Shown: one piece after another, positions 8,003-18,009 of the stretch
Layout of the letters: the number at the start of each line of letters is the position of its first letter
Position numbering within the stretch: the first letter of the stretch is position 1
Origin: Microbacterium oxydans
Lineage (GTDB): Bacteria; Actinomycetota; Actinomycetes; Actinomycetales; Microbacteriaceae
Length of the DNA: 64,000 bases
Direction: 5' to 3'
Assembly: GCF_000956405.1 (NCBI RefSeq)
Contig: NZ_JYIV01000027.1
Coordinates: 62,001-126,000, forward strand
The notes under the pieces: model-generated
Databases searched by the model: none
What the model saw: the letters and a program-made list of their open reading frames with translations, nothing else
What the model was told of the DNA's origin: nothing
Position numbers and translations under genes: made by a program

Positions 8003-11000
8003 TCTGCCGCTCCGACGAGCCGGGCGAACGCGCTGAGCCTGGCGACGCCCTCAGGCGTATACGGCAGGTCGTCGAGCAGCGCGGGCGAGTGGATCAGGTA
8101 GGCGACGACCTGTGCTCGGGAGATCGCGACGTTGAGGCGGTTCTGGAGCAGCAGGAACTCCGGACCGCGCGGCGCATCCCGACCGCTCGACGCCGCGAGC
8201 GAGGTGATGGAGACCACTGCCTCCTTGCCCTGGAAGTTGTCGACCGTGCCGACAGGGACGTCAGGGAAGCCGGCGTCGGTGAGCGCGTCGAGCACCAGCT
8301 GACGCTGCGCGTTGTAGGGCGTGACCACGATGATGTCGGACTGCGCGAGCGGACGCGTCGACGCCTCGGGGTCGTTGTCGGTGAAGACCCGGCCGACCAG
8401 ATCGGCGACCAGTCGGACGACCTCTGCCGCTTCCTCGGGCGATTGGGTCGCGTTTCCGCGGTGGCGCAGCGGGACGACGTGGAGACCCGCGTCGACACCC
8501 TCGAGCGACCGGAGTTCGGTTCCGGGTGCCGAGGCGAGCTGTCCCGCGTAGGCGAGCTTCGACACCGGAGCGGCCACGAACGGATGCATCCGCCACGACC
8601 GGGCGAGGAAGTAGCCGTACTCGGGCCGCACGACCGGGTCGCCGTCCATCACCCAGCCGAGAGCGGACGTGTCCACCGGTTCGGGGTGGGCGCCCTGGCT
8701 CACCTGCGGGAGCTGCTGCGGGTCGCCGAGGAGCAGCAACCGCTTCGCCCCGGCCGCCACCGCGATCGTCGAGGCGAGCGAGAACTGTCCCGCCTCGTCG
8801 ATCACGAGGAGGTCGAGACCCGCGCGTCCCACGCGCTGCGTGTTGCTGAAGTCCCAGGCCGTCCCGCCCACGACCGCGCCCTCGGCGGAATGCTCGGCGA
8901 GGAACGACGCCATGCCGTTCTTCGGGATCACGGTGTACGGCGGCTCCGCGTCGGGGTCCTTCGGCGCCTTCGCAACCTGGGCGGGCGAGACGCCGTCGGC
9001 GACGATCCGCTCGAGAAGCGTTTCGATGATGGCGTGCGACTGCGCCACGACACCGACCTTGAAGCCGTGCTCGTTGACCAGGCGCGCGATCACGCGTGAC
9101 CCCGTATACGTCTTGCCCGTCCCTGGAGGGCCCTGCACGGCGAGGTAGCTGCGATCGAGGTCGAGCACTCCGCGCACGATGGCATCGATCGTGTCGTCGC
9201 CCGCATCTGGGAGCACTCCCCCCGAGACGGTCCGAGGGGGGAGCCGGCGCAGGATGTCGGTCGCCGCGTCCTGAGGGAAGCCCGGCGCGGCCAGGTGCAC
9301 CGCGTCGGCCCACTCGTCGATCGCGCCCTGCAGCGACACCACCCGAGGCGGAGCTGCCGGAGTGAGCGCGAGCGGCAGCTCATCCCAGGTCTGTCCCTGC
9401 ACAGCCGCTTCGGTGACGAGGTAGCCGTCATCGAGCACCTCCGCGACCGTGACCGTGTGCGGCACGTGGACGGCGCGCGAGGGAACCTCGGTGTCGAACG
9501 GCGCCGGCACCTCATAGAGCGCGAACGGCTGCGCACCGGGACCGAGCGTGGTGCCGGGTGACACCTCGCCGCGGATCTCGATATCGCGGGACATCACCCG
9601 TCGCCCCTCGCCGATGCTCCACTCCCGGCGCACCGACGACGATGGCCGGTCGACCTTCACCACGTCGCGCGTGCCGTCCCACATGGTGACCGGTTCACGC
9701 AGCCGCTGGAAGTGCGACACCCAGAAGCTCTTCGCCTCCCGCGGGAAGTAGTCGATCGCTGCGGCGGCGATGCGGTGGACCTGCCCGTCACCGCCGGTCT
9801 CGACCGCTCGCTCCGCATCGGCGAGCAGCGCGACCGACCGGGGAGACGGCTCGTAGATGACCTCGTCCGCATCGTCGGGCGGTGCGGGCGTGACGCCCTT
9901 CTCCCTGGCGATGTCGATCAGCCAGTTGCGCAGCCGCCGCGTCGAGACGCAGTCATAGCGGTTGTAGTCGGCGAGGTCGGCGAAGACCGCGTCCGCCTCG
10001 GAGCGGTGTCCGGCCGCGGCCAGCTCACGCGCCGCGACATACTGCACGATCGAGTCATCGCCCTTCTGCACGTCGCTCGTGCGGACGTCGTCACCCATGT
10101 AGAGCGGCTCGAGCTTCTTGATCGAGTACGACCGGGAGCCCACCCTGACCGTCCGCAGGACGAGCGGGTAGAGGTCGACGAACACCCCCTCGCGGAGCAG
10201 CCGATCGACTTCGCCCTCGCGCACCCCGTGTCGCGCGGCCATGGCCACCAGATGCGAGGTCTCATACGGCGCGTAGTGGTAGATGTGCATTCCCGGGTGC
10301 GCAGCCCTGCGGGCACTCACGAAGTCGAGGAACGTCTCGAGCGCACGCCTCTCGTCGGCGAACGTGTGCGCCCACAGTGCCGAGTACTGATCTGTGTTGT
10401 CGACCCAGCCGAAGAGGTAGTCGATCCCCCAGTGCGCCTCGCCGTCGGGAACGGGCTCCGTGTACAGCGGGTCGCCCTCGAAGTCGAAGAAGATGTCGCC
10501 GTGACTCGGGAGCGGGAGGGTATGGATCGCCTGCGCGTAGTGCACGTCGAAGGTCGGCACTCCTTCGGCGTCCGCCCTCAGCTGAAGACGCGCCTGGGCG
10601 CGGAGCATCTCGAATGTGTCGGCGTTCATCCCCGTCGGAGCCTCGATCGCTTCGGCGAGGGCGTCGATCGTCTCGATGCCGGCAGCCCTGAGCCGAGCTC
10701 GCTGCACCGGACGCATCCGCGCCACCATCAGCAGGTCCCGGTGCGCGAGCACCTGCTCCTCGCAGGTCGCACAGCGCCCGCAGGCCACCACCTGCAAGTC
10801 ACCGCGGTCGTCGCCCCAGCCCAGAGGGGCGCCCGCAGCACCGTCGGCGATGCGTCGATCGGCGATGAGGGCGCGCAGTCGGGCCCGTCGCACCTGGAAC
10901 AGCGGAAGCAGATCGTCGACGGCGTGTGTGCTGAGCGTGCCGTCGCCGAGGATGAGGTCGACCTCGTCGGAACGGGGGATTCCCAGGCGGTCGAGCTGGT

Positions 11001-11469
11001 CGACATATGCCGCGAGCTGCATGAGAGCTGTCACACGAGCCTTGCGGGCGAGCTTCGAGTCCTGCACACGCCAGCGGCCGTCGTCGTCCTTGCGTAGAAA
11101 GTCGGCGAATCCGACGAACTCCTCTGTCGCGAAAGCCGCCTGGAACACGACGAGCGCATCCGAACGCAGCGCAGCCACCGTCTCGTCGACTGCCGCGGCG
11201 AGTGCTTCCGCGTCGACCGAGGAGACCTTCTCGACGCGGTGCACCCTTGCGTCACCGAGGTCGTGGATGTATCGGTCGAGCACGTTCTGCTCGTGCACGT
11301 CACCGAGCTCGGCTGCGCGCTTCAGGGTCGCATCCTCCGGCTCTTCCACCGCGGGGACGCGCCCCAGCTTCGCGTCGATCGCCCGGCCCCACGCGAACTC
11401 GCACTCGGCAGCGGCCTTGAGGTCGCTCGCGCTCCAGATGACGCGCTGCGCCTGAGTGTCGATCCGCAC
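7999..11469 (-). CDS. TM0106-family RecB-like nuclease fused to superfamily 1 helicase
   Basis: A 1156-residue two-part protein. The N-terminal half (about residues 1-550) is the TM0106-type RecB-like nuclease with a CGRCATCEEQ cysteine pattern near residue 225 and a following DNA polymerase-like RNase H segment (DIFFDFEGDPL). The C-terminal half is an SF1 helicase with Walker A GPPGTGKT near residue 780, LLVIDEAGQ near 888, GDPQQLPQVSQG, TVDNFQGKEAVV, and LNVAISRAQ. Such fusions are seen in actinobacteria and are presumed to act in DNA repair or nucleic-acid processing; no substrate is established from sequence. Start is GTG with GGGAG upstream. Confidence 0.9.
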   Translation of the reverse strand: MRIDTQAQRVIWSASDLKAAAECEFAWGRAIDAKLGRVPAVEEPEDATLKRAAELGDVHEQNVLDRYIHDLGDARVHRVEKVSSVDAEALAAAVDETVAALRSDALVVFQAAFATEEFVGFADFLRKDDDGRWRVQDSKLARKARVTALMQLAAYVDQLDRLGIPRSDEVDLILGDGTLSTHAVDDLLPLFQVRRARLRALIADRRIADGAAGAPLGWGDDRGDLQVVACGRCATCEEQVLAHRDLLMVARMRPVQRARLRAAGIETIDALAEAIEAPTGMNADTFEMLRAQARLQLRADAEGVPTFDVHYAQAIHTLPLPSHGDIFFDFEGDPLYTEPVPDGEAHWGIDYLFGWVDNTDQYSALWAHTFADERRALETFLDFVSARRAAHPGMHIYHYAPYETSHLVAMAARHGVREGEVDRLLREGVFVDLYPLVLRTVRVGSRSYSIKKLEPLYMGDDVRTSDVQKGDDSIVQYVAARELAAAGHRSEADAVFADLADYNRYDCVSTRRLRNWLIDIAREKGVTPAPPDDADEVIYEPSPRSVALLADAERAVETGGDGQVHRIAAAAIDYFPREAKSFWVSHFQRLREPVTMWDGTRDVVKVDRPSSSVRREWSIGEGRRVMSRDIEIRGEVSPGTTLGPGAQPFALYEVPAPFDTEVPSRAVHVPHTVTVAEVLDDGYLVTEAAVQGQTWDELPLALTPAAPPRVVSLQGAIDEWADAVHLAAPGFPQDAATDILRRLPPRTVSGGVLPDAGDDTIDAIVRGVLDLDRSYLAVQGPPGTGKTYTGSRVIARLVNEHGFKVGVVAQSHAIIETLLERIVADGVSPAQVAKAPKDPDAEPPYTVIPKNGMASFLAEHSAEGAVVGGTAWDFSNTQRVGRAGLDLLVIDEAGQFSLASTIAVAAGAKRLLLLGDPQQLPQVSQGAHPEPVDTSALGWVMDGDPVVRPEYGYFLARSWRMHPFVAAPVSKLAYAGQLASAPGTELRSLEGVDAGLHVVPLRHRGNATQSPEEAAEVVRLVADLVGRVFTDNDPEASTRPLAQSDIIVVTPYNAQRQLVLDALTDAGFPDVPVGTVDNFQGKEAVVSITSLAASSGRDAPRGPEFLLLQNRLNVAISRAQVVAYLIHSPALLDDLPYTPEGVARLSAFARLVGAAE

Positions 11470-11482
11470 GATGCTCCCGTTC

Positions 11483-11518
11483 TGTCGGATGCTTCGACAC
11501 TATCCGCGGCATCCGACA
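11483..11518. promoter_or_regulatory. 10-bp inverted repeat upstream of the nuclease-helicase gene
   Basis: TGTCGGATGC (11483-11492) and GCATCCGACA (11509-11518) form a perfect inverted repeat with a 16-nt spacer, 14 bp from the GTG of the nuclease-helicase gene and 31 bp from the nadE stop. It may end the nadE transcript or be an operator or hairpin in the 5' UTR of the next gene. Confidence 0.5.
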
Positions 11519-11549
11519 CGAGCGAAAGCGGGTGGCTCCTCGACGCGGT

Positions 11550-12368
11550 TCAGCGCCACCAGGTGTCGTCGGGCGTCACCGGGAGGTGCCGCTTGTGCTG
11601 CGTCGCGAGATACCTGGCCTCGATGCGGCCGGCGACGTCCGGATCGACCTCGCGTCCTTCCAGGAAGTCGTCGATCTGCTCGTACGTGAGGCCGAGCTCG
11701 TCCTCGTCAGCGCGTCCCGGCTGGCCGTCCAGCAGATCGGCGGTCGGCACCTTGAAGGCGAGTCGGTCCGGAGCGTCGAGGAACTGCAGCAGCGAGCGTC
11801 CCTGCCGCTTGCTGAGCCCGGACAGCGGCAGGATGTCGGCGGCACCGTCACCGAACTTCGTATAGAAGCCGGTCACCGCTTCCGCCGCGTGATCCGTGCC
11901 GATCACCAGCAGTCCGTCGTGACCGGCGAGCGCGTACTGCGTGACCATGCGGACGCGCGCCTTGATGTTGCCTCGGTTGAAGTCGCTGATGTCACTCGTG
12001 ACCGCGAACTCGATGTCTTCCTCCACTCCGTCGACACCGTTCTGGATGTTGACCTCGACGGAGGAGTCTGGTGCGATGAACGCCAGTGCAGCTTCCGCGT
12101 CTTCTGCATCGTGCTGCACCCGATAGGGCAGGCGCACGGCGAGGAACTTCGCCTCGCCCCCCTCGGCGCGCACACGCTCCACCGCGAGCTGTGCGAGACG
12201 GCCGGCCAACGTGGAGTCCTGCCCTCCCGAGATGCCGAGCACGAACCCCTTCGCTCCCGTGGAACGCAGGTAGTCGGCGAGGAAACCGACTCGACGGTCG
12301 GTCTCGGCTTCGGGGTCGATCTCGGGCCGGACGCCGAGGTCTTCAGAGATCTGCTTCTGCAACGACAT
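11550..12368 (-). CDS. nadE: Ammonia-dependent NAD+ synthetase
   Basis: A 272-residue enzyme amidating nicotinate adenine dinucleotide to NAD+. The P-loop-like ATP pyrophosphatase motif is [19 protein letters not shown] near residue 45. The short length and lack of an N-terminal nitrilase/glutaminase domain make it the NH3-dependent form. Later conserved segments include [32 protein letters not shown] (about 160-190). It is divergent from the nucleosidase gene. Confidence 0.96.
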   Translation of the reverse strand: MSLQKQISEDLGVRPEIDPEAETDRRVGFLADYLRSTGAKGFVLGISGGQDSTLAGRLAQLAVERVRAEGGEAKFLAVRLPYRVQHDAEDAEAALAFIAPDSSVEVNIQNGVDGVEEDIEFAVTSDISDFNRGNIKARVRMVTQYALAGHDGLLVIGTDHAAEAVTGFYTKFGDGAADILPLSGLSKRQGRSLLQFLDAPDRLAFKVPTADLLDGQPGRADEDELGLTYEQIDDFLEGREVDPDVAGRIEARYLATQHKRHLPVTPDDTWWR

Positions 12369-12475
12369 GTGATCCTCCGTCTTGTCCTCGACCAGTATCG
12401 CCCCTGCGTGTTACGTCCGGGTGACGCCGCGGCGTTCGCATGCGCCTGCCGGCGAAAGCCTGACAGAATGGACCG

Positions 12476-13033
12476 GTGAAGCTCCTCGTCGCTGCCCTCG
12501 ATTCCGAACTGTCCGCATTCCCGGAGGAGCTCGACGGCTTCGACCGTCTCGTGACCGGTCCCGGAAAGCTGCCGGCCACGTACGGCCTGACCCGAGCGCT
12601 CGATGCCAAGGTCTATGACGAGATCGTGGTCGTCGGAACGGCCGGAGCCATCGAGCCGGGTCTCGAGGCGACCGTCCACGAGGTCGGCAGCGCTTTCCAG
12701 CATGACGTCACCGATCTCGAGGGCGTTCGCGGGCAGCACGTCTCGCTCCCGGCGCGCGTCTCCACCGGACGCGACGGCGTGTTGATCGCGACTGGTGACC
12801 ACTTCGTCGAGGACGCCGAGGTCACGGCCGTGATCCGCCCCTTCGGTGCTGCGCTTGTCGACATGGAGACCTACGCCTTCATCTGGGTCGCCGGGCAGTT
12901 CGGCATCCCGATCCGCGTGTTGCGGGCGGTGTCCGACCAGGCGGAGGACGGCGCATTGACCGATTGGCGCGAGGCCGTCGCCCGCTGCAGTGTGCAGCTG
13001 CGTGACGTCATCCGCCGCGAGTACGGCGTCTGA
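12476..13033 (+). CDS. Nucleosidase, MTA/SAH nucleosidase-like
   Basis: A 185-residue member of the nucleoside phosphorylase/hydrolase superfamily. It shows VVVGTAGAIEPGLE (ribose/phosphate-binding region), the base-side segment ALVDMETYAFIWVAGQFGIPIRVLRAVSDQAEDGAL with the family's catalytic-type Met-Glu and Ser-Asp pairs, and is shorter than canonical MtnN. Start is a GTG at 12476. Precise substrate (methylthioadenosine, S-adenosylhomocysteine or another purine nucleoside) is uncertain. Confidence 0.8.
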   Translation: MKLLVAALDSELSAFPEELDGFDRLVTGPGKLPATYGLTRALDAKVYDEIVVVGTAGAIEPGLEATVHEVGSAFQHDVTDLEGVRGQHVSLPARVSTGRDGVLIATGDHFVEDAEVTAVIRPFGAALVDMETYAFIWVAGQFGIPIRVLRAVSDQAEDGALTDWREAVARCSVQLRDVIRREYGV

Positions 13034-13064
13034 GCCCGGCGCGCCCGGTCATCCGCGGCTCGCG

Positions 13065-16049
13065 TCAGCGCGCTTCGATGACGCTGGGCCCGTTCGGCAG
13101 CGCGCGCACCGTCAGCTGAGCGGGGATCTGCTCCTGCATGGCCTCGACGTGGCTGATCACCCCGACGGTCCTCCCGCCCTGCCGCAACTCGTCGAGTGTG
13201 CGCATGGCCACGTCGAGCGTGTCCCCGTCGAGGGAGCCGAATCCCTCGTCGATGAAGAGCGTGTCCAAGCGGATGCCGCCCGCGCGTGCCGTCACGACCT
13301 CGGCCAATCCCAGCGCCAGCGCCAGCGACGTGAGGAAGGTCTCGCCCCCTGACAGCGATTGTGGTGGGCGGGTCTGACCCGTGAACGCGTCGAAGACCAC
13401 GATGCCGAGTCCGGAAGCCGCACCCCGGGCCGCGAGCGCGTCTGAGTGCTGCAGCTGATATCGCCCCGTCGACATCTCATGCAGTCGACGGTTGGCCGCC
13501 CCGACGATCTCCTCGAGCTCTGCCGCGAGCACGAACGTCTCCAGCGTCATCTTGTGGGTGTTGACCCCCCTGCCCGCGATCGTGTCCGCGAGGTTCTGCA
13601 GCACCTCGAACTCCGCGGCTTCGTCGGCACTCCGAGCCTGCTCGGTCGCGGCCGAATCGATCAGCCCTCCGAGCCGTTCTGCGGTACCAGTGGCTCTGGC
13701 TGCCTCGCCGACTGCCGCGGTCCACGCGCCGCGAGCTTCCGCCGATGCTCGTTCCACCGGTGCCAGGTCGATGGGCTCTTCGGGCAGCGTGCGCAGTTCG
13801 AGGTCGAACAGCACGGCACGCTCCTTCTCCCGCTGCACCGAGTGCTGTGTGATCCTCGCATCCAGGGCTTCCTGGACCTTGAGCGGGCGCAACGCCATTT
13901 CGGCAGCCGTCTCGTCCGCGAAGACGGAGTCAGTGAGGCCGACATCGCGCTGCGCCTCTGCCTCGACGAGAGCCTCGGCCCTGCGCACGCGCTCGGAGAT
14001 CGCCTGGCTCAGTGCACGCGCGGCGGCGACTTTGGCCTCGTTGTCCGCCAGCCGCTCGGCGACCGTGGGGAACGCGCCTCGCGCCTCTGTGATCAGGTTC
14101 TGCGCCTCGACGCGACGTTGACGCAGGAGCGCATGCTGTTCGCGCGCATCCGCCAGAACTTTCGCGTCGTCTTCCCGTTCGGCGTCGAGATGCTCGAGCC
14201 GGGTCAGGAGCTCGGCGAGCTGCAGGTCGAGCGCAGCCAGAGTCTCGACGGCCGCAAGACTGCTCGCGAGCGCCGCAGTGGCCTCCGCATGCTCGGCCTC
14301 GGCACGGGAGACGTCGCGACCGTCGGCGCGCGCGGTGAGACCGGCGAGTTCGGCGCGCAGTGCCGCGGACCGGGATGACAGCTCGCGTTCGCGCTGCGCG
14401 GCGACGTCGCGAGCATCTTCCGCGAGCGCGATGTCCTCCGGGGAGACGGGGTCGGCGTGCGTGGCCGGCATCGGATGCTCGAGCGAGCCGCAGACCGGAC
14501 AGGCCTGTCCGTGCCGGAGGGTCGATGCCAGCTCGCCCGCCATGCCGTCCGTGCGACGTCGACGCAGCTCCGCCAGGTTCGACTGGGCAGCCTCGTGCAG
14601 GGTCGTCGCCTGTGTGAGCTCGAGGTCGAGTGCGCGCTCCACTGCCTCTAGCCGCTCCGCCTCCAGCGCCGCCACGCGACGTGCTTCTGCGCTCTCTTGC
14701 GCAGCCCGTCTGTCGTCGATCCGGTCGGCCAGACTGCGCGCGATGTCGCGCGACGCGTTCAGTGTGGCGATCTCATCGGGAAGGGCGGCGCGCTTTCCGT
14801 CGGCTGTTTCGATGCGAGAGGTCGCTGCCGCGACCTCCTCCTCGGCTGCACGCACCTCGGCGTCGAGGCTCGGAGCGTTCTCCTCGAGTTCCCGAGCCCG
14901 CTGCCAGGCACCGCTCTCCCTGGTGCGCTCCGCTGACCAGGCGTCGAGGTCGTCGTCGACCGGGAGCTCCATCGTCTCCCCGACCGTGCGGGCGTTCTGC
15001 TCGTCCTGAACAGCGACTCCGAGCGCTGCAGCTGCCCGCGTCGCGGCGGCGATCGTCGTACGGAGAGACTCGGCTGCGCGCGCAGCCGCGAGTTCTGCAC
15101 GAGCCTGCTCGATCGAGGGCGACTCGGCATCGAGGCGTTCGAGCGCAGATCTCGCTCGGTCGCGCTCCTGCTGCGCTCGTCGCTCCTCCCGAGCGGTGGC
15201 GAGCTCGGTGTCGGCCGCGGTCGACCGCAGCTCGGCGTCGGCGCGCTCGGAGGCCCGACGGTCCGCGCGATAGTCGGCGCGAGCTTTCGCCCGCCGGAGA
15301 GCCTCCAGGCGCTCGTCGACCGATGCGGGTGCCTGCGACGTCTCCACCGCGGTCTCGTCGCCGTCTCCCGACAGCCCGCTTGCGACCACGAGGTTCTCGG
15401 CCTCGTCGATGCGCGCCTCGACGGCCGCGAGACGACTGCCGAGGGCCTGTTCGGCCGCACGACGACGGTCGTCGAACCGCGCCTGAACGTCTTCGAATCT
15501 CTGGGTGCCGAACAGCCGCCGCAGCAGCGCCTGGCGCTCCCGGCTTCCCGCGAGCAGGAACTCGGAGAACCGGTTCTGTGCGAGCAGGATCACCTGCAGG
15601 AACTGCTCTCGGCTGAGCTGCAGGATCTCATCGAGTTCGTTGCCCACGTCGACCGCCCGCGCGGCTCGTCCGGTCCACCCGGCATCCGTCCACTCGTCGA
15701 GGGAGACGCCGGCCGCCTGCTTGGTCATGCCTCCGCCGCGCTTGGCCGGGCGGAGATACTCGGGTGACCGAGTGACGCGGAATCGGCCGGCGGGCGTGCT
15801 GAACTCGACGACCACCTCCGAAGGATCGTCAGGCTCGCAATGATCGCTCCGGAGGCGCTTCTCCCCGCCGTCGTACCGCGGCACTCCCCCATACAGCCCG
15901 AAGCAGACCGCGTCGAGGATGCTCGACTTCCCCGCTCCGGTCCGTCCGGCGATCAGGAAGATGCCGTCGTCGGCGAACGCGTCGAAGTCCACGGTCTGTC
16001 GCGACCGGAACGGACCGAAGCCCTCGATCTCCAGACGATGAAGACGCAT
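13065..16049 (-). CDS. sbcC: Exonuclease SbcC, SMC-like ATPase subunit
   Basis: A 994-residue ATPase of the SbcCD (Rad50-Mre11-like) nuclease that processes hairpins and blocked DNA ends. The N-terminal Walker A is AGRTGAGKSSILDA, a long coiled coil rich in Ala/Glu/Arg runs through the middle, the zinc hook CPVCGSLEHP sits near residue 516, and the C-terminus has SLSGGETFLTSLALALGLAEV with Walker B LDTLFIDEGFGSLD. It begins directly after the sbcD stop (no gap). Confidence 0.95.
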   Translation of the reverse strand: MRLHRLEIEGFGPFRSRQTVDFDAFADDGIFLIAGRTGAGKSSILDAVCFGLYGGVPRYDGGEKRLRSDHCEPDDPSEVVVEFSTPAGRFRVTRSPEYLRPAKRGGGMTKQAAGVSLDEWTDAGWTGRAARAVDVGNELDEILQLSREQFLQVILLAQNRFSEFLLAGSRERQALLRRLFGTQRFEDVQARFDDRRRAAEQALGSRLAAVEARIDEAENLVVASGLSGDGDETAVETSQAPASVDERLEALRRAKARADYRADRRASERADAELRSTAADTELATAREERRAQQERDRARSALERLDAESPSIEQARAELAAARAAESLRTTIAAATRAAAALGVAVQDEQNARTVGETMELPVDDDLDAWSAERTRESGAWQRARELEENAPSLDAEVRAAEEEVAAATSRIETADGKRAALPDEIATLNASRDIARSLADRIDDRRAAQESAEARRVAALEAERLEAVERALDLELTQATTLHEAAQSNLAELRRRRTDGMAGELASTLRHGQACPVCGSLEHPMPATHADPVSPEDIALAEDARDVAAQRERELSSRSAALRAELAGLTARADGRDVSRAEAEHAEATAALASSLAAVETLAALDLQLAELLTRLEHLDAEREDDAKVLADAREQHALLRQRRVEAQNLITEARGAFPTVAERLADNEAKVAAARALSQAISERVRRAEALVEAEAQRDVGLTDSVFADETAAEMALRPLKVQEALDARITQHSVQREKERAVLFDLELRTLPEEPIDLAPVERASAEARGAWTAAVGEAARATGTAERLGGLIDSAATEQARSADEAAEFEVLQNLADTIAGRGVNTHKMTLETFVLAAELEEIVGAANRRLHEMSTGRYQLQHSDALAARGAASGLGIVVFDAFTGQTRPPQSLSGGETFLTSLALALGLAEVVTARAGGIRLDTLFIDEGFGSLDGDTLDVAMRTLDELRQGGRTVGVISHVEAMQEQIPAQLTVRALPNGPSVIEAR

Positions 16050-17219
16050 CTAGACGAGTGCCTCGGCACGCACGCGCTCATCGAGCACCGCGCGGATCAG
16101 CTCGCTCTCGGCCTCGGTCGGCCCGTGCCCCGCTCGCACGTGCTCGAGGAAGGCATCGATTCGGTCAGCGTCGGTGACCGCGGTACGAAGCCGCTGCACG
16201 TACGAGCGATCGTCGACCTCTGCCTTCCCCTCCGGCTGATGCTGCACCATGGCGCAGTGCGGATAGCTCTCGCGAAGGCGCCGCATGGGCTCGCGCTGCG
16301 GCACCGCATCGGTGTAGACGGCGCAGACCCAGTCCCCCGCATGTGCCGAGACCGACTCGGCGGACAGGATCTCGTCGAGCGGGCCGGTGAGGGTGACGAG
16401 ACGCCGTGGCACCGGCAACTCCAACCACTCCACCTCGGCGAGCCCGTCGGCGTCGAGGTCGATGAGCCAGGAGCCGCGGGGCTTGTGCTGCTCTCCGAAG
16501 CTGTAGTGGAGAGGTGCGCCCGCGTAGCGCACCCGGTCGCTGAGCTGCTGGCGTCCGTGGATGTGTCCGAGCGCCACGTAGTCGGGTCCGTCGAAGACAC
16601 TCAGCGGGACGACGTCGAGACCGCCCTGTCGCACCTCGCGCTCGAGCCCGGCGGTGGCATCGACACCCGCAGCGAAGCAGTGAGCGATCGCGACGGCTCG
16701 GCCCCCATGCTGGTCCATGCCGGCGCGGACCAGGTCCATCGCATGGGCCATGGTCTGCGCCTGCGTACGCAACTGACGTCCGGAGGCATCGCCCTCTGGC
16801 CAGTGCTGACGCACGATGGCGGGCTCGAGGTAGGGGATGCCGTAGAAGTGCACCGGTCCGTACTCGTCGGCGAGAGTCACCGGCACGCCCACGGCGAGGG
16901 GGTCGGTCAGCACATGAATGCCGTCGCGGAGCAGGCGCGCTTGAAAACCCAATCGCGCGGCGGAGTCGTGGTTGCCGCTCGTGACGATGACGCGGGCGCC
17001 CCTCTCGTGCAGAGCGACCAGCGCATCGCCGAGCAGCGTGTAGGCCGCACCGGATGGAGTGGCGGAATCGAACACGTCTCCCGCGACGATGACGACGTCG
17101 ACCCCGTTGTCGCGAACCTGCGCGGTGAGCGCCCCGAGCACCTCGCCGAGCGCGTCCATGGTCGAGTTGCCATGGAACGTCCGGCCGATGTGCCAGTCCG
17201 AGGTGTGCAGGATCCGCAT
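16050..17219 (-). CDS. sbcD: Exonuclease SbcD, Mre11-like nuclease subunit
   Basis: A 389-residue metallophosphoesterase partner of SbcC. It begins MRILHTSDWHIGRTFHG, the first phosphodiesterase motif (D and H metal ligands), followed by VVIVAGDVFDSATPS, VTSGNHDSAARLGF and GHIHGRQQL. The ATG at 17219 is preferred; a start 40 codons upstream would add unrelated residues. The TAG stop abuts the ATG of sbcC, so the pair is an operon. Confidence 0.96.
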   Translation of the reverse strand: MRILHTSDWHIGRTFHGNSTMDALGEVLGALTAQVRDNGVDVVIVAGDVFDSATPSGAAYTLLGDALVALHERGARVIVTSGNHDSAARLGFQARLLRDGIHVLTDPLAVGVPVTLADEYGPVHFYGIPYLEPAIVRQHWPEGDASGRQLRTQAQTMAHAMDLVRAGMDQHGGRAVAIAHCFAAGVDATAGLEREVRQGGLDVVPLSVFDGPDYVALGHIHGRQQLSDRVRYAGAPLHYSFGEQHKPRGSWLIDLDADGLAEVEWLELPVPRRLVTLTGPLDEILSAESVSAHAGDWVCAVYTDAVPQREPMRRLRESYPHCAMVQHQPEGKAEVDDRSYVQRLRTAVTDADRIDAFLEHVRAGHGPTEAESELIRAVLDERVRAEALV

Positions 17220-17474
17220 ACTCACACCGTACGAACCCCCTCCGACATTCCGTCCGAGGCGTGCCGTCCCCGGCGCGCACCCGGCACGCAGGAGGAAGCG
17301 GAAGGTCCCCTGACCCACCCTCGTCGCGACGATCGGCACGCGGTGATGCGAGATGCTGCGTGCACCTTCACCTGTGCGGCGTGCGGGGCTGCGCGATGCG
17401 AGATCGGGGCTGCCCTCCGCCCGACAGGTGCCGGCTTGCCCCGCCGGCTGAGGGTTGTGCCCGCTCCGTCGTGA

Positions 17475-17957
17475 CTACCGACTTCCGCTCTCCTCCTCGA
17501 GGTCGTTCGACCAGTTCGCCTGCTGGATCCGGTTGTCGAGCTCGCGGAGTTCCTGTGCGACGGCGTCTGCGCGCGAACGCAGCTGCGCGACGGGAAGCGC
17601 GGAGACCTGACGAAGCTCCGATCTCATCTGTCGGAGGAACTGGTCGTTGGCGCCCGAGGCGGCGGCGGCGGCATCCGTCAGCACCGAATGCCGCAGACGC
17701 AGCACGTCGCGGGCAGCGAGGGCATCCGTCATGGTGCCGTCCGCGCCCAGATCGAGACGCGCATTGGTGGCGTTGATGCGACGGATGAGGTCGCGAAGCT
17801 GCGTCAGCGCGGCGTCAGTCTCGACGATCAGGCCGGCCGCATCCTCCGCAGGCTCCTCCCCCTCCTGGTACCGGGCGTTCGCGACGATGCGTGCCCGCAA
17901 CTGCTCGATGCGGCGCTGCAGGTCGGCACGTGCGGTGAGGGCTTCGGCGAGCTTCAT
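17475..17957 (-). CDS. DIP1984-family protein
   Basis: A 160-residue, mostly helical protein matching the DIP1984 family (once annotated septicolysin-like): KLAEALTARADLQRRIEQLRARI at the N-terminus, a long coiled-coil-like centre rich in Arg, Leu and Ala, and QELRELDNRIQQANWSNDL near the end. There are no Cys residues, signal peptide or membrane segments. Function is not established. It is separated from sbcD by a 255-bp gap in which I see no gene. Confidence 0.85.
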   Translation of the reverse strand: MKLAEALTARADLQRRIEQLRARIVANARYQEGEEPAEDAAGLIVETDAALTQLRDLIRRINATNARLDLGADGTMTDALAARDVLRLRHSVLTDAAAAASGANDQFLRQMRSELRQVSALPVAQLRSRADAVAQELRELDNRIQQANWSNDLEEESGSR

Positions 17958-18009
17958 GTGTTCATCCTCGCAAAGGGCGCGCGTAACAGTTCGTCACACG
18001 ACCGGAGAG

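Noticed and set aside
13446-17474. Long plus-strand frames opposite sbcC and sbcD (for example 13446-14378 and 15840-17474).
   Set aside because: They mirror the codon structure of the minus-strand genes, are Arg/Gly/His-rich without motifs, and have no ribosome-binding sites; high-GC DNA gives such shadows.
17340-17474. Short zinc-ribbon-like CTFTCAACGAARC reading on the plus strand near 17360-17400.
   Set aside because: Only one Cys-x-x-Cys pair, no start or ribosome-binding site, and it lies at the end of a shadow frame.
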